Assembly: GCA_026393275.1 (NCBI GenBank)
Contig: JAPLAM010000097.1
Coordinates: 1-39,413 of the forward strand
From: Arthrobacter sp.
Lineage (GTDB): Bacteria; Actinomycetota; Actinomycetes; Actinomycetales; Micrococcaceae
Direction of reading: 5' to 3'
DNA: 39,413 bases
Of this stretch, positions 7,795 to 14,785 are shown piece by piece. The notes beneath the pieces were generated by a model. The model searched no databases. It saw nothing but the letters and a program-made list of their open reading frames with translations, and was not told where the DNA came from. The first letter of the stretch is position 1, and each line of letters starts with the position of its first letter. A program made the translations under genes and the position numbers.

Positions 7795-9188
7795 GGGACG
7801 CGGGTTTTGTGCGTGGCGTCTTCCGCGGCGCGGGTCATGCCGAGCAGCCGGCCGAAGATCGCCTCGCCGTCGTCTGCGATGCCGTCGTGGTGGAATTCAT
7901 CCGACTCCCACACTTGCAGGCCCCGGACGGCGGCGGCGGTCTCCAGGGAGAGGTCCCGGTCCACGTAGATGTCGTCGCTGTACACGGCGGCCGCCACCGG
8001 AACTGTGTTGCGCGCCAGACGCTCGGGGTCGTAGAGCGGCTTCCAGTCGTCCTTCTCCGCGAGCAGTTGCGCCACCGTGCGGAGCGGACGCAGGGCGGGG
8101 TCCTGCTCGAAGTACCAGGGGTAGACCATCTCGCCCGTCAACAGCGGGGCTGCGGCGTCCGGGCGGAATTCCGGGAAGTGCTGCAGCACGCGCAGCGCCG
8201 CCCAGTCGGTGGCCTCGCCCTGGCCGTAGATGGATTCGTGCATGAGCGCGTACAGCGGGTTCGACGCGCGGGAGACCAGGCCGCGGACCTGCTCCAGGAA
8301 GCCGTCGGACAGCCGTTCGCCGTCGGGCGTGCTGACAAAAGCGTCTTCCAGCAGGTGGTGCAGCCCGTCCACGCGGGTGTTGCCGCCCAGGAAAGAGCCC
8401 ACCATCTGGAATCGTTCCACGGTGAGCCGGCTGCCGTCGGACAGGAACTCTTCCGATTCGCGGAGGTGCCGGGCGATCCGGGTGACCAGCTCGCGGTCCT
8501 GCGGGTACCAGCCAAAATATTCGGCGTTGCGCGCCGCCACCTTACGGAAGGTCGCCTGGTAGACGCGGTCCGCCGGGCCCGTCAGCGGCGCTAGTCCGCC
8601 GGTGATCAACGCCGCGCGCAGGCCCTCGGGGGCGAAGGACAGGTAGCTCAGTGCGCAGAAGCCGCCGTAGCTCTGCCCGTAGATGGTCCAGGGGGCGGCG
8701 CCAAGGGTCCGGCGGATCGCCTCCGCGTCGGCCACGATCGAGTCGGCCCGGAAATGTTCCAGGTATGCTGCCTGGTCCCGGTCGTTGCCGCGCAGCGGCA
8801 GGGTTTTCCGGTCTACGGGGGAGGAGAGCCCGGTGCCCCGCTGGTCCAGCATCAGGATCCGGAAGTCCTTCGCCGCGGCCTTGCCCCAACCGCCCAGTGC
8901 GGGGAAGCGGTTGCCGCGGCCGCCGGGGCCGCCCTGCAGGTACAGCAGCCACGGCAGCTCGGCGGCGGCTTCCTCGCTGTGGTCGTCGGCAACGTACTCG
9001 CGGGCGAAGACCGTGATCGTCTCCCCGCTCGGTTCGGAGTGGTCCAGCGGCACCTCGAAATAGTGCTCCGCGGCGCGCATGCCGCGGTAGGCGTGCCGCG
9101 CCTTGACGATGTGCGGCACGGTCGCCGGCGCCGGGATCTGCGCCGGGACCTTGACCTGGCCCTGAACCGCGGGCGTTGCCTCAGCCAC
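7791..9188 (-). CDS. S33 family alpha/beta hydrolase, proline iminopeptidase-like
   Basis: A predicted cytoplasmic serine peptidase of 465 residues. The oxyanion-hole segment LYLQGGPGGRGNRFP, the LDQRGTGLSSP motif and the nucleophile elbow GQSYGGF (Ser near residue 173) are those of prolyl aminopeptidases of family S33. A catalytic His is likely in the C-terminal EFHHDGI. These enzymes release N-terminal proline or related residues from peptides; the true substrate here is unknown. I place the start at the GTG at 9188. A longer frame is open upstream but lies inside the GNAT gene. The chosen start overlaps the end of that gene by 8 bp, which suggests translational coupling. The start has no strong Shine-Dalgarno, in keeping with coupling. 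Confidence 0.9.
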   Translation of the reverse strand: MAEATPAVQGQVKVPAQIPAPATVPHIVKARHAYRGMRAAEHYFEVPLDHSEPSGETITVFAREYVADDHSEEAAAELPWLLYLQGGPGGRGNRFPALGGWGKAAAKDFRILMLDQRGTGLSSPVDRKTLPLRGNDRDQAAYLEHFRADSIVADAEAIRRTLGAAPWTIYGQSYGGFCALSYLSFAPEGLRAALITGGLAPLTGPADRVYQATFRKVAARNAEYFGWYPQDRELVTRIARHLRESEEFLSDGSRLTVERFQMVGSFLGGNTRVDGLHHLLEDAFVSTPDGERLSDGFLEQVRGLVSRASNPLYALMHESIYGQGEATDWAALRVLQHFPEFRPDAAAPLLTGEMVYPWYFEQDPALRPLRTVAQLLAEKDDWKPLYDPERLARNTVPVAAAVYSDDIYVDRDLSLETAAAVRGLQVWESDEFHHDGIADDGEAIFGRLLGMTRAAEDATHKTRVP

Positions 9189-9681
9189 GGGTGGCGGCCG
9201 TCCGGGCGCTGCCGAACGCGGACAGAGCCTCGCCGGTGAGCCGGAACGTGGACCATTCGTCCATCGGGGCGGCGCCAAGGTTCCGGTAGAAGGCGATTGA
9301 GGGTTCGTTCCAGTCCAGGACGCTCCACTCCACCCGGGCATAGGCGCGTTCGACGGCGGTTGCGGCGAGGTGCTGCAACAGCGCCTTGCCGTGCCCGGCG
9401 CCGCGGGCCTCCGGTATGACGTACAAGTCCTCAAGGTAGATCCCGTGCACGCCCTCCCAGGTGGAATAGTTCAGGAACCACAACGCGAAGCCCTGCACGT
9501 CGCCGGATTCGTTCTCGGCCATGGTGGCGAACACCCGCGGGTTCTCGCCAAACAGGACCTCGGTGAGCATCTGCGGGGTGTTCCGGACGGCGTCCGGCTC
9601 CTTCTCGTAGATGGCCAGGTCGTGGATCATCCGCAGGATGGCGGGGACGTCGTGGGCGGCGGCGGGGCGGATTACACTCAT
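9181..9681 (-). CDS. GNAT N-acetyltransferase, diamine/thialysine acetyltransferase-like
   Basis: A 166-residue acetyltransferase whose central part closely follows the spermidine/spermine or thialysine acetyltransferase pattern. It has IYEKEPDAV near the N-terminus, WFLNYSTWEGVHGIYLEDLY, the acetyl-CoA loop PEARGAGHGKALLQHLA, and VEWSVLDWNEPSIAFYRNLG. The family acetylates small amines such as polyamines or S-aminoethyl-lysine; the precise substrate is an inference. The ATG at 9681 has no Shine-Dalgarno. A taaact hexamer ends 7 bp before it, inside the 20-bp gap after the upstream helicase gene, so it may be transcribed as a leaderless mRNA as well as by read-through. The downstream S33 peptidase overlaps its end. 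Confidence 0.9.
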   Translation of the reverse strand: MSVIRPAAAHDVPAILRMIHDLAIYEKEPDAVRNTPQMLTEVLFGENPRVFATMAENESGDVQGFALWFLNYSTWEGVHGIYLEDLYVIPEARGAGHGKALLQHLAATAVERAYARVEWSVLDWNEPSIAFYRNLGAAPMDEWSTFRLTGEALSAFGSARTAATRG

Positions 9682-9694
9682 GGTCGCCAGTTTA
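9682..9694 (-). promoter_or_regulatory. -10 element for a predicted leaderless GNAT mRNA
   Basis: On the minus strand, taaact (9694 down to 9689) is followed by 7 bp and the ATG at 9681. It sits in the 20-bp space between the helicase stop and the acetyltransferase start. No ribosome binding site is present. Confidence 0.5.
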
Positions 9695-9701
9695 CTAGCG
9701 G

Positions 9702-12248
9702 CTACAGCCGGTTCACGTCGGTCACCCGCACGACGGCGGTGCCCGTCTCGTCCGAGGCGGCCAGGTCCACCTCGGCGGAGATGCCCCAGTCGTGGTGGTC
9801 TGCAGGGTCGTCGAAAATCTGCCGGACCTTCCAGAGCCCGGGCTCCTCGGTGATGATCAACAGCCCCGGACCGCGGGCGTCCGGGCCGGTGCCGATGTCT
9901 TCGTGCTCCTCGAAGTAGTCGTCCAGCGCGTCTTCCCAGCGTTCCGCATCCCAGCCGGAGCCGGCGTCGAGCTCGCCCAGTGCGGTGGCGTCCTCATCCG
10001 CGAACAGTTCCACCCGCCGGAACATTTCGTTGCGCACCATCACCCGGAAAGCCCGGGTGTTGGAGGTCAGCGACGGCGGCGGGGGAGGCGGGGCGTCGTG
10101 CGGCGTGGGGGCCGCGCCGGAGGTGAGCTCCTCCCACTCGTCGAGCAGGCTGGAGTCCACCTGGCGGACCAGCTCGCCGAGCCAGGCGATGAGGTCCTCC
10201 AGGTCCTCGCGCAAGGAGTCCTGCGGCACGGTTTGGCGGAGGGCCTTGAACCCGTCGGCGAGGTAGCGCAGCACAATGCCCTCGGACCGTGCCAGGCCGT
10301 AGAACTGGACAAATTCGCCGAAGTTCATGGCGCGCTCGTACATGTCCCGGATCACGGACTTGGGCGCCAGCTCGAAGTCGCCGATCCACGGCGCGGCCTT
10401 GCGGTACACGTCGAACGCCTCGCCGAGGATCTCCGCGAGCGGCTGCGGGTAGCTGACCTCGTCGAGCAGGGCCATCCGCTGGTCGTACTCGATGCCGTCG
10501 GCCTTCATCGCGGCAACCGCCTCGCCGCGCGCCTTCTTCAGCTGCGCCGACAGGATCTGCCGGGGCTTCTCCAGCGTCGACTCGATCACCGAGACGACCT
10601 CCAGCGCGTACGACGGCGACTCCGGATCGAGCAGCTCCAGCGCCGCCAAGGCGAACGGGGACAGCGGCTGGTTGAGGGCGAAGTTCGCCTGCAGGTGGAC
10701 GGTGAGCCGGACGGTGCGGCCGTCCGGGCCTTGCTCCGCCGGCGGGATCCGTTCGACGACGCCGGCTGCCAGCAGCTCGCGGTAGATGCCGAGGGCCCTC
10801 TTCATCAGCCGCAGCTGCGCGGCGCGCGTCTCGTGGTTTTCCGTCAGCAGGCGCCGCGCGGCCTTGAACGGATCGCCCGGGCGTTCCATCAGGTTCATCA
10901 GCATCGCGTGGGTGACGGTGAAGCTGGAGCCCAGCGGGTCCGGCACGGATTCCACCAGCCGCTTGTAGGTGGGCTCGCCCCAGGACACGAAGCCCTCCGG
11001 CGGCTTCTTCCTGACCACCTGGCGCAGCTTCTTCTGGTCGTCGCCAAACTTCGCCGTGGCCTTGGCCATCGCCTTGACGTTCTCGATCACATGCTCGGGC
11101 GCCTGGACCACCACGGTCCCGGCGGTGTCGTAGCCGGCCCGGCCGGCGCGGCCCGCGATCTGGTGGAACTCGCGAGAGTTGAGCAGGCGGGTCCGGACGC
11201 CGTCGTACTTGCTGAGCGCGGTCAGCAGGACGGTGCGGATGGGGACGTTGATGCCGACCCCGAGGGTGTCGGTACCGCAGATGACCTTCAGCAGGCCGGC
11301 CTGGGCCAGCTGCTCGACGAGCCGGCGGTACTTGGGCAGCATCCCGGCGTGGTGCACGCCGATGCCGTGCCGGACCAGCCGGTTCAGGGTCTTGCCAAAG
11401 CCCGCGGCGAAGCGGAAACCGGCGATCAGCTCGGCGATCTTGTCCTTCTCCTCACGGGTGCAGACATTGATGCTCATCAGGTTCTGGGCGCGGTCAATCG
11501 CCTCGAGCTGGCTGAAGTGCACCACATAGACCGGGACCTGTTTGGTGGAGAGCAGCTCCTCGAGGGTTTCGTGCACCGGGGTCTGCTGGTAGTAGAAGTG
11601 CAGCGGAATGGGCCGTTCGGCGGAACTCACGGTCGTCGTCGGGCGGCCGGTCAGTTCACTGAGGCCCCCCTCGAAGCGGCTCACGTCGCCGAGGGTCGCC
11701 GACATCAGCAGGAACTGGGCCTGCGGGAGTTCCAGTAACGGGACCTGCCACGCCCAGCCTCGCTGCGGGTCGGAGTAGAAGTGGAACTCGTCCATGATGA
11801 CCGCGCCGAGTTCGGCCGCGGCGCCCTCGCGCAGGGCGATGTTCGCCAGGATCTCCGCGGTGCAGCAGATGATGGGAGCGTCCTGGTTGACGCCGGAATC
11901 ACCGGTGATCATGCCAACGTTCTCCGCCCCGAAGATCTCGCACAGGGCGAAGAACTTCTCCGAGACGAGCGCCTTGATCGGGGCGGTGTAGTAGCTGCGC
12001 TGGCCGCGGGCCATGGCCTGGAAGTGCGCGGCGATGGCCACGAGGGACTTTCCGGAGCCCGTGGGGGTCGCCAGGATTACGTTGGCGCCCGCGGCGAGCT
12101 CCATGACGGCCTCGTCCTGGGCGGCATAGAGGGCAAGTCCGCGGCCCTCCGTCCATTCGACGAACCGGGTGTAAAGCTCATCCGGATCGAGGCCGGTCCT
12201 GCCGGGGACTCGGGCGGCCGGGGCGGGGAGCTGGTCAACGAGTTTCAT
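9702..12248 (-). CDS. Ski2-like DEAD/DEAH-box helicase with DUF3516 C-terminal region
   Basis: An 848-residue superfamily 2 helicase. The N-terminal motor shows Walker A ATPTGSGKSLVA (near residue 60-70), motif Ia APIKALVSEKFF, Walker B VIMDEFHFY (near 150-157) and motif III LLMSATLGDVSRF. The second RecA domain shows GVHHAGMLPKYR and motif VI HQIAGRAGRAGYD (near 365). The DEFH box and IAGRAGRAG type are those of Ski2/Mtr4-like RNA helicases. The remaining ~450 residues match my memory of the actinobacterial DUF3516 extension. It contains a Pro-rich stretch (PPPPPPS) before a final all-alpha/beta segment. The role is probably in RNA metabolism, by analogy. The ATG at 12248 may be leaderless: taagct lies 8 bp upstream, though a ggaagg also sits 2 bases from the start. 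Confidence 0.93.
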   Translation of the reverse strand: MKLVDQLPAPAARVPGRTGLDPDELYTRFVEWTEGRGLALYAAQDEAVMELAAGANVILATPTGSGKSLVAIAAHFQAMARGQRSYYTAPIKALVSEKFFALCEIFGAENVGMITGDSGVNQDAPIICCTAEILANIALREGAAAELGAVIMDEFHFYSDPQRGWAWQVPLLELPQAQFLLMSATLGDVSRFEGGLSELTGRPTTTVSSAERPIPLHFYYQQTPVHETLEELLSTKQVPVYVVHFSQLEAIDRAQNLMSINVCTREEKDKIAELIAGFRFAAGFGKTLNRLVRHGIGVHHAGMLPKYRRLVEQLAQAGLLKVICGTDTLGVGINVPIRTVLLTALSKYDGVRTRLLNSREFHQIAGRAGRAGYDTAGTVVVQAPEHVIENVKAMAKATAKFGDDQKKLRQVVRKKPPEGFVSWGEPTYKRLVESVPDPLGSSFTVTHAMLMNLMERPGDPFKAARRLLTENHETRAAQLRLMKRALGIYRELLAAGVVERIPPAEQGPDGRTVRLTVHLQANFALNQPLSPFALAALELLDPESPSYALEVVSVIESTLEKPRQILSAQLKKARGEAVAAMKADGIEYDQRMALLDEVSYPQPLAEILGEAFDVYRKAAPWIGDFELAPKSVIRDMYERAMNFGEFVQFYGLARSEGIVLRYLADGFKALRQTVPQDSLREDLEDLIAWLGELVRQVDSSLLDEWEELTSGAAPTPHDAPPPPPPSLTSNTRAFRVMVRNEMFRRVELFADEDATALGELDAGSGWDAERWEDALDDYFEEHEDIGTGPDARGPGLLIITEEPGLWKVRQIFDDPADHHDWGISAEVDLAASDETGTAVVRVTDVNRL

Positions 12249-12262
12249 TGCCTTCCAGCTTA
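12249..12262 (-). promoter_or_regulatory. Possible -10 element of the helicase gene
   Basis: On the minus strand, taagct (12262 down to 12257) is followed by 8 bp and the ATG at 12248. This is at the long end of the leaderless spacing. The ggaagg in the spacer could instead be a poorly spaced ribosome binding site. Confidence 0.35.
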
Positions 12263-12312
12263 GTGGGCCGCGGCGCGGCTGGTGCCGGGAGGCGGGCCGG
12301 TGGGGCAGACGG

Positions 12313-12355
12313 TTGACGCTTCAACTATTAAGGAGTATGTTAGTTGTAGTTTCAA
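12313..12355 (+). promoter_or_regulatory. Sigma-70-type promoter with two operator-like palindromes
   Basis: ttgacg (12313-12318), a 17-bp spacer and tatgtt (12336-12341) form a near-consensus promoter, the clearest in the window. Two related 12-bp imperfect palindromes lie 31 bp apart, about three helical turns: ttgacgcttcaa at 12313-12324, over the -35, and ttgtagtttcaa at 12344-12355, over the likely start of transcription. This layout suggests repression by a dimeric factor such as a MarR- or HxlR-type regulator. No such regulator gene is in the window. Confidence 0.7.
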
Positions 12356-12430
12356 GCAATAAACCGTACCCCAGCAGAACAGAATCTGATGAAAAACTTC
12401 CTGGCCCGCACCTTTGGAAAGAAGACCCCC

Positions 12431-13072
12431 ATGACGAACATCACCATCATCGGCAACGGCAACATGGCCCGTGGCATCGCCACCCGCGCACTTGCCGCAG
12501 GCCGGACCGTAGAGATCCTCGGGCAGGACGCAGCCAAGGCGCAGGCCCTGGCCGGCGAGCTCGGCACCGGCGTCGCCTCCGGCACCACGGCCGCCGCACC
12601 GCAGGGCGACATTGTGGTCCTGGCCGTACCGTTCGAGGCCGCCAAGTCCGTGGTCACTGGCTACGGCGACGCCCTCGCCGGCAAGACCCTCGTGGACATC
12701 ACGAACCCGGTCAACTTCGAAACCTTCGACTCCCTGGTGGTCGGCCCGGACACCTCCGCCGCCGAGGACATCGCACGGCTGGCCCCCGCCGGCGCCAACG
12801 TCGTCAAGGCCTTCAACACCACGTTCGCAGGGACCCTCGTGGCCGGCGAGTCCGGCGGCCAGCCGCTGGATGTCTTCATCGCAGGCGACGATGCCAACGC
12901 CAACACCGTGGTCAGCAGCTTCGTCAGCGACGCCGGCCTGCGCCCCCTGGTCGTGGGACCGCTCAAGCGCGCCCGCGAGCTCGAAGGCTTCCAATTCGTG
13001 CTGATGACGCTTCAGGCCAACCCCGAGTTCGCCGACTTCAACTGGAACACCGGACTGAAGGTCACCAACTAA
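12431..13072 (+). CDS. NAD(P)-binding oxidoreductase, F420-dependent NADP reductase-like
   Basis: A 213-residue Rossmann-fold protein. The dinucleotide-binding glycine motif is at the N-terminus (ITIIGNGNMARGIATRAL). It is followed by DIVVLAVPFEAAKSVV and VDITNPVNFETFDSLVVG, then the GANVVKAFNTTFAGTLV block characteristic of NADPH-dependent F420 reductase and related proteins. Whether it truly uses F420 cannot be told; many homologues are plain NADPH-binding oxidoreductases. I choose the ATG at 12431, with ggaaag 9 bases upstream, over the in-frame ATG at 12389. The latter lacks a ribosome binding site and would add a non-conserved leader. It is the first gene of a two-gene operon. The stop codon is directly followed by the ATG of the carboxylesterase gene. 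Expression is probably controlled by the operator pair upstream. Confidence 0.85.
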   Translation: MTNITIIGNGNMARGIATRALAAGRTVEILGQDAAKAQALAGELGTGVASGTTAAAPQGDIVVLAVPFEAAKSVVTGYGDALAGKTLVDITNPVNFETFDSLVVGPDTSAAEDIARLAPAGANVVKAFNTTFAGTLVAGESGGQPLDVFIAGDDANANTVVSSFVSDAGLRPLVVGPLKRARELEGFQFVLMTLQANPEFADFNWNTGLKVTN

Positions 13073-13750
13073 ATGCCAGCCTCCCAGAACGCACCTGTGG
13101 TGGCGACGGCCGGCTCAGCCGACCCGGCGGCACCCCTGGTGGTGCTGCTGCACGGCCGGGGCTCCAACGAAGGCGGGATCATCGGCCTTGCCGAGCAGTT
13201 GCCCGCCGGAGCCGCCTATGCCGCCGTTCGCGCGCCGATTGCCGAGGGCGGCGGCTTTGCCTGGTTCGCCAACCGCGGGATCGGCCGCCCCGTCGCGGAG
13301 TCGCTGAGCGACACCATGGCCTGGTTCCGGGCCTGGCTTGATGTGGCGGCCCCTGCCGGCCGCCCGGCGGTGCTGGTGGGGTTCAGCGGCGGCGCGGCGT
13401 TTGCGGGCGGCCTCTTGCTCTCGGACCCGCAGCGCTTTGCCGGCGCGGCGATTCTATATGGCACCCTGCCGTTCGACGCCGGCGTGCCCGTCACGCCCGG
13501 CAGGCTGGCCGGCATTCCGGTCTTCGTCGCCCAGGGCGACCAGGACCGGGTCATCCCGGCGGAGCTGCTGCAGCGCACCTGGCAGTACCTGCACACGGAC
13601 TCGGCTGCCACCGCCTATGGCCGCCGCGACCCCGGCGGCCACGGCATTACCGGCCAGACCCTCGCCGAACTCGGCGGCTGGATCGAGGACCGGCTCGCGG
13701 TTCCGGATCGCCCCGGGCCGGAACTGCCCGCCACCGGCCACGAGCGCTGA
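13073..13750 (+). CDS. Alpha/beta hydrolase, phospholipase/carboxylesterase family
   Basis: A 225-residue alpha/beta hydrolase of the small carboxylesterase type. It has the oxyanion segment VVLLHGRGSNEGG, the nucleophile elbow GFSGGA, the acid loop VAQGDQDRVIPAELL and the catalytic His in GGHGITGQTL. Members hydrolyse short-chain esters, and some act on hydroquinone- or aldehyde-related stress products; the substrate here is unknown. The ATG follows the TAA of the upstream oxidoreductase without any gap, so translation is coupled. The pair resembles a regulated redox-stress operon. A clean terminator follows at 13807. Confidence 0.9.
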   Translation: MPASQNAPVVATAGSADPAAPLVVLLHGRGSNEGGIIGLAEQLPAGAAYAAVRAPIAEGGGFAWFANRGIGRPVAESLSDTMAWFRAWLDVAAPAGRPAVLVGFSGGAAFAGGLLLSDPQRFAGAAILYGTLPFDAGVPVTPGRLAGIPVFVAQGDQDRVIPAELLQRTWQYLHTDSAATAYGRRDPGGHGITGQTLAELGGWIEDRLAVPDRPGPELPATGHER

Positions 13751-13806
13751 CACCGGCGCATATCGGACGGCTGGACCAGCACCAGCAGCTGACAGAGGCC
13801 GCAGAA

Positions 13807-13844
13807 GCCTAACCCCGCCGGTCCCACGGCGGGGTTAGGCTTTC
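13807..13844 (+). terminator. Terminator of the oxidoreductase-esterase operon
   Basis: A perfect 13-bp stem, gcctaaccccgcc paired with ggcggggttaggc around an 8-base loop, ends at 13840 and is followed by ttt. Because the stem is symmetrical it could also act on the other strand. Confidence 0.88.
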
Positions 13845-13877
13845 GCTGTCAGTGCGGGCGGTGGGCGGAGGAACAGC

Positions 13878-14657
13878 GTGAAGTGGGATCCAGCCAAGTA
13901 CGGGCAGTTCGGGGAGCACCGGGACAGGCCGTTCTTTGACCTGACCGCCCGGATCCACGAGGATTCACCGCGGCGCGTGGTGGACCTCGGCAGCGGGCCG
14001 GGGAACCTGACCGCCACCCTTGCGGCCCGCTGGCCGGGAGCCGCGGTGGAGGGGCTGGACTCCTCGGCGGAGATGCTTGCGCAGTCCGGTGCGTTCGCCG
14101 CCGCGGCAGCGAACCTGTCCTTTGGCCTGGCGGACATCGCCGCGTGGATGCCGGCGCCGGACACCGACGTGGTGGTCACGAACGCCGCCCTGCAGTGGGT
14201 CCCCGGGCACCTGGAGCTGCTGTCCCGCTGGCTGGAGGCGCTCCGCCCGGGTGCGTGGTTCGCCCTCCAGGTGCCCGGCAACTTCAATGCCCCCTCGCAC
14301 GCGCTCATGCGCGCCCTGGCCGAATCGGACGATTGGTCCGGCCGCCTGGCCGGTGTGCTGCGCCACGACGCCGCGGTGGTCGAGCCCGCGGAATACCTGG
14401 AGCTGATGCTCGACTCCGGCTGCGACGCCGACGCCTGGGAAACCACCTACCTCCAGCTCCTGCCGGGAGCCGACGCGGTCCTCGAGTGGGTCCGGGGCAC
14501 GGGCCTCCGCCCGGTGCTCGCCGCGCTCACCGCGGGGGAGGCGCGCCGCTTCGAGGCTGACTACGCGCGGCTGCTCAACCAGGCCTATCCGCAGGGCAGC
14601 CACGGAACGGTCTTCCCCTTCCGGCGCATTTTCGCCGTCGCACGCAAGCGCGGCTGA
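13878..14657 (+). CDS. tam: Trans-aconitate 2-methyltransferase-like SAM methyltransferase
   Basis: A class I SAM-dependent methyltransferase of 259 residues, the usual size for Tam. The N-terminus (MKWDPAKYGQFGEHRDRPF) is the family hallmark. Motif I is VVDLGSGPGNLTATLA (about residues 34-49). It is followed by LDSSAEMLAQ, the acidic motif DVVVTNAALQWVPGH, and the Tam-like LQVPGNFNAPSHALMR and YLQLLPGADAVLEWVRGTGLRP. The known enzyme methylates trans-aconitate, an inhibitory by-product of the citric acid cycle enzyme aconitase. The GTG start at 13878 has a strong ribosome binding site (ggagga). The gene sits alone between a terminator and the ABC exporter promoter. Confidence 0.9.
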   Translation: MKWDPAKYGQFGEHRDRPFFDLTARIHEDSPRRVVDLGSGPGNLTATLAARWPGAAVEGLDSSAEMLAQSGAFAAAAANLSFGLADIAAWMPAPDTDVVVTNAALQWVPGHLELLSRWLEALRPGAWFALQVPGNFNAPSHALMRALAESDDWSGRLAGVLRHDAAVVEPAEYLELMLDSGCDADAWETTYLQLLPGADAVLEWVRGTGLRPVLAALTAGEARRFEADYARLLNQAYPQGSHGTVFPFRRIFAVARKRG

Positions 14658-14711
14658 AACCTTTGACCAATGTGACACGCCGCGTGACAGCAATCGGTAT
14701 GTGATGGGGCT

Positions 14712-14785
14712 TACAATGACAGGGCGGTCTGGGGGCGGCCGCCAGCTGGTAAGGATCCGGGCCCTGTCCTAGTCATGGAGGTTCG
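14712..14785 (+). promoter_or_regulatory. Candidate promoter and leader of the ABC exporter operon
   Basis: tacaat at 14712-14717 is a good -10 hexamer; no convincing -35 is seen. An 8-bp inverted repeat, gacagggc (14718-14725) with gccctgtc (14761-14768), spans the start region and could be a hairpin or a regulator site. The downstream gene has a ggagg ribosome binding site. Confidence 0.45.

Noticed and set aside
9792..11738. 648-codon plus-strand frame opposite the helicase gene
   Set aside because: The opposite strand carries all helicase motifs. The plus frame is low-complexity, Arg/Gly/Val/Leu-rich shadow translation.
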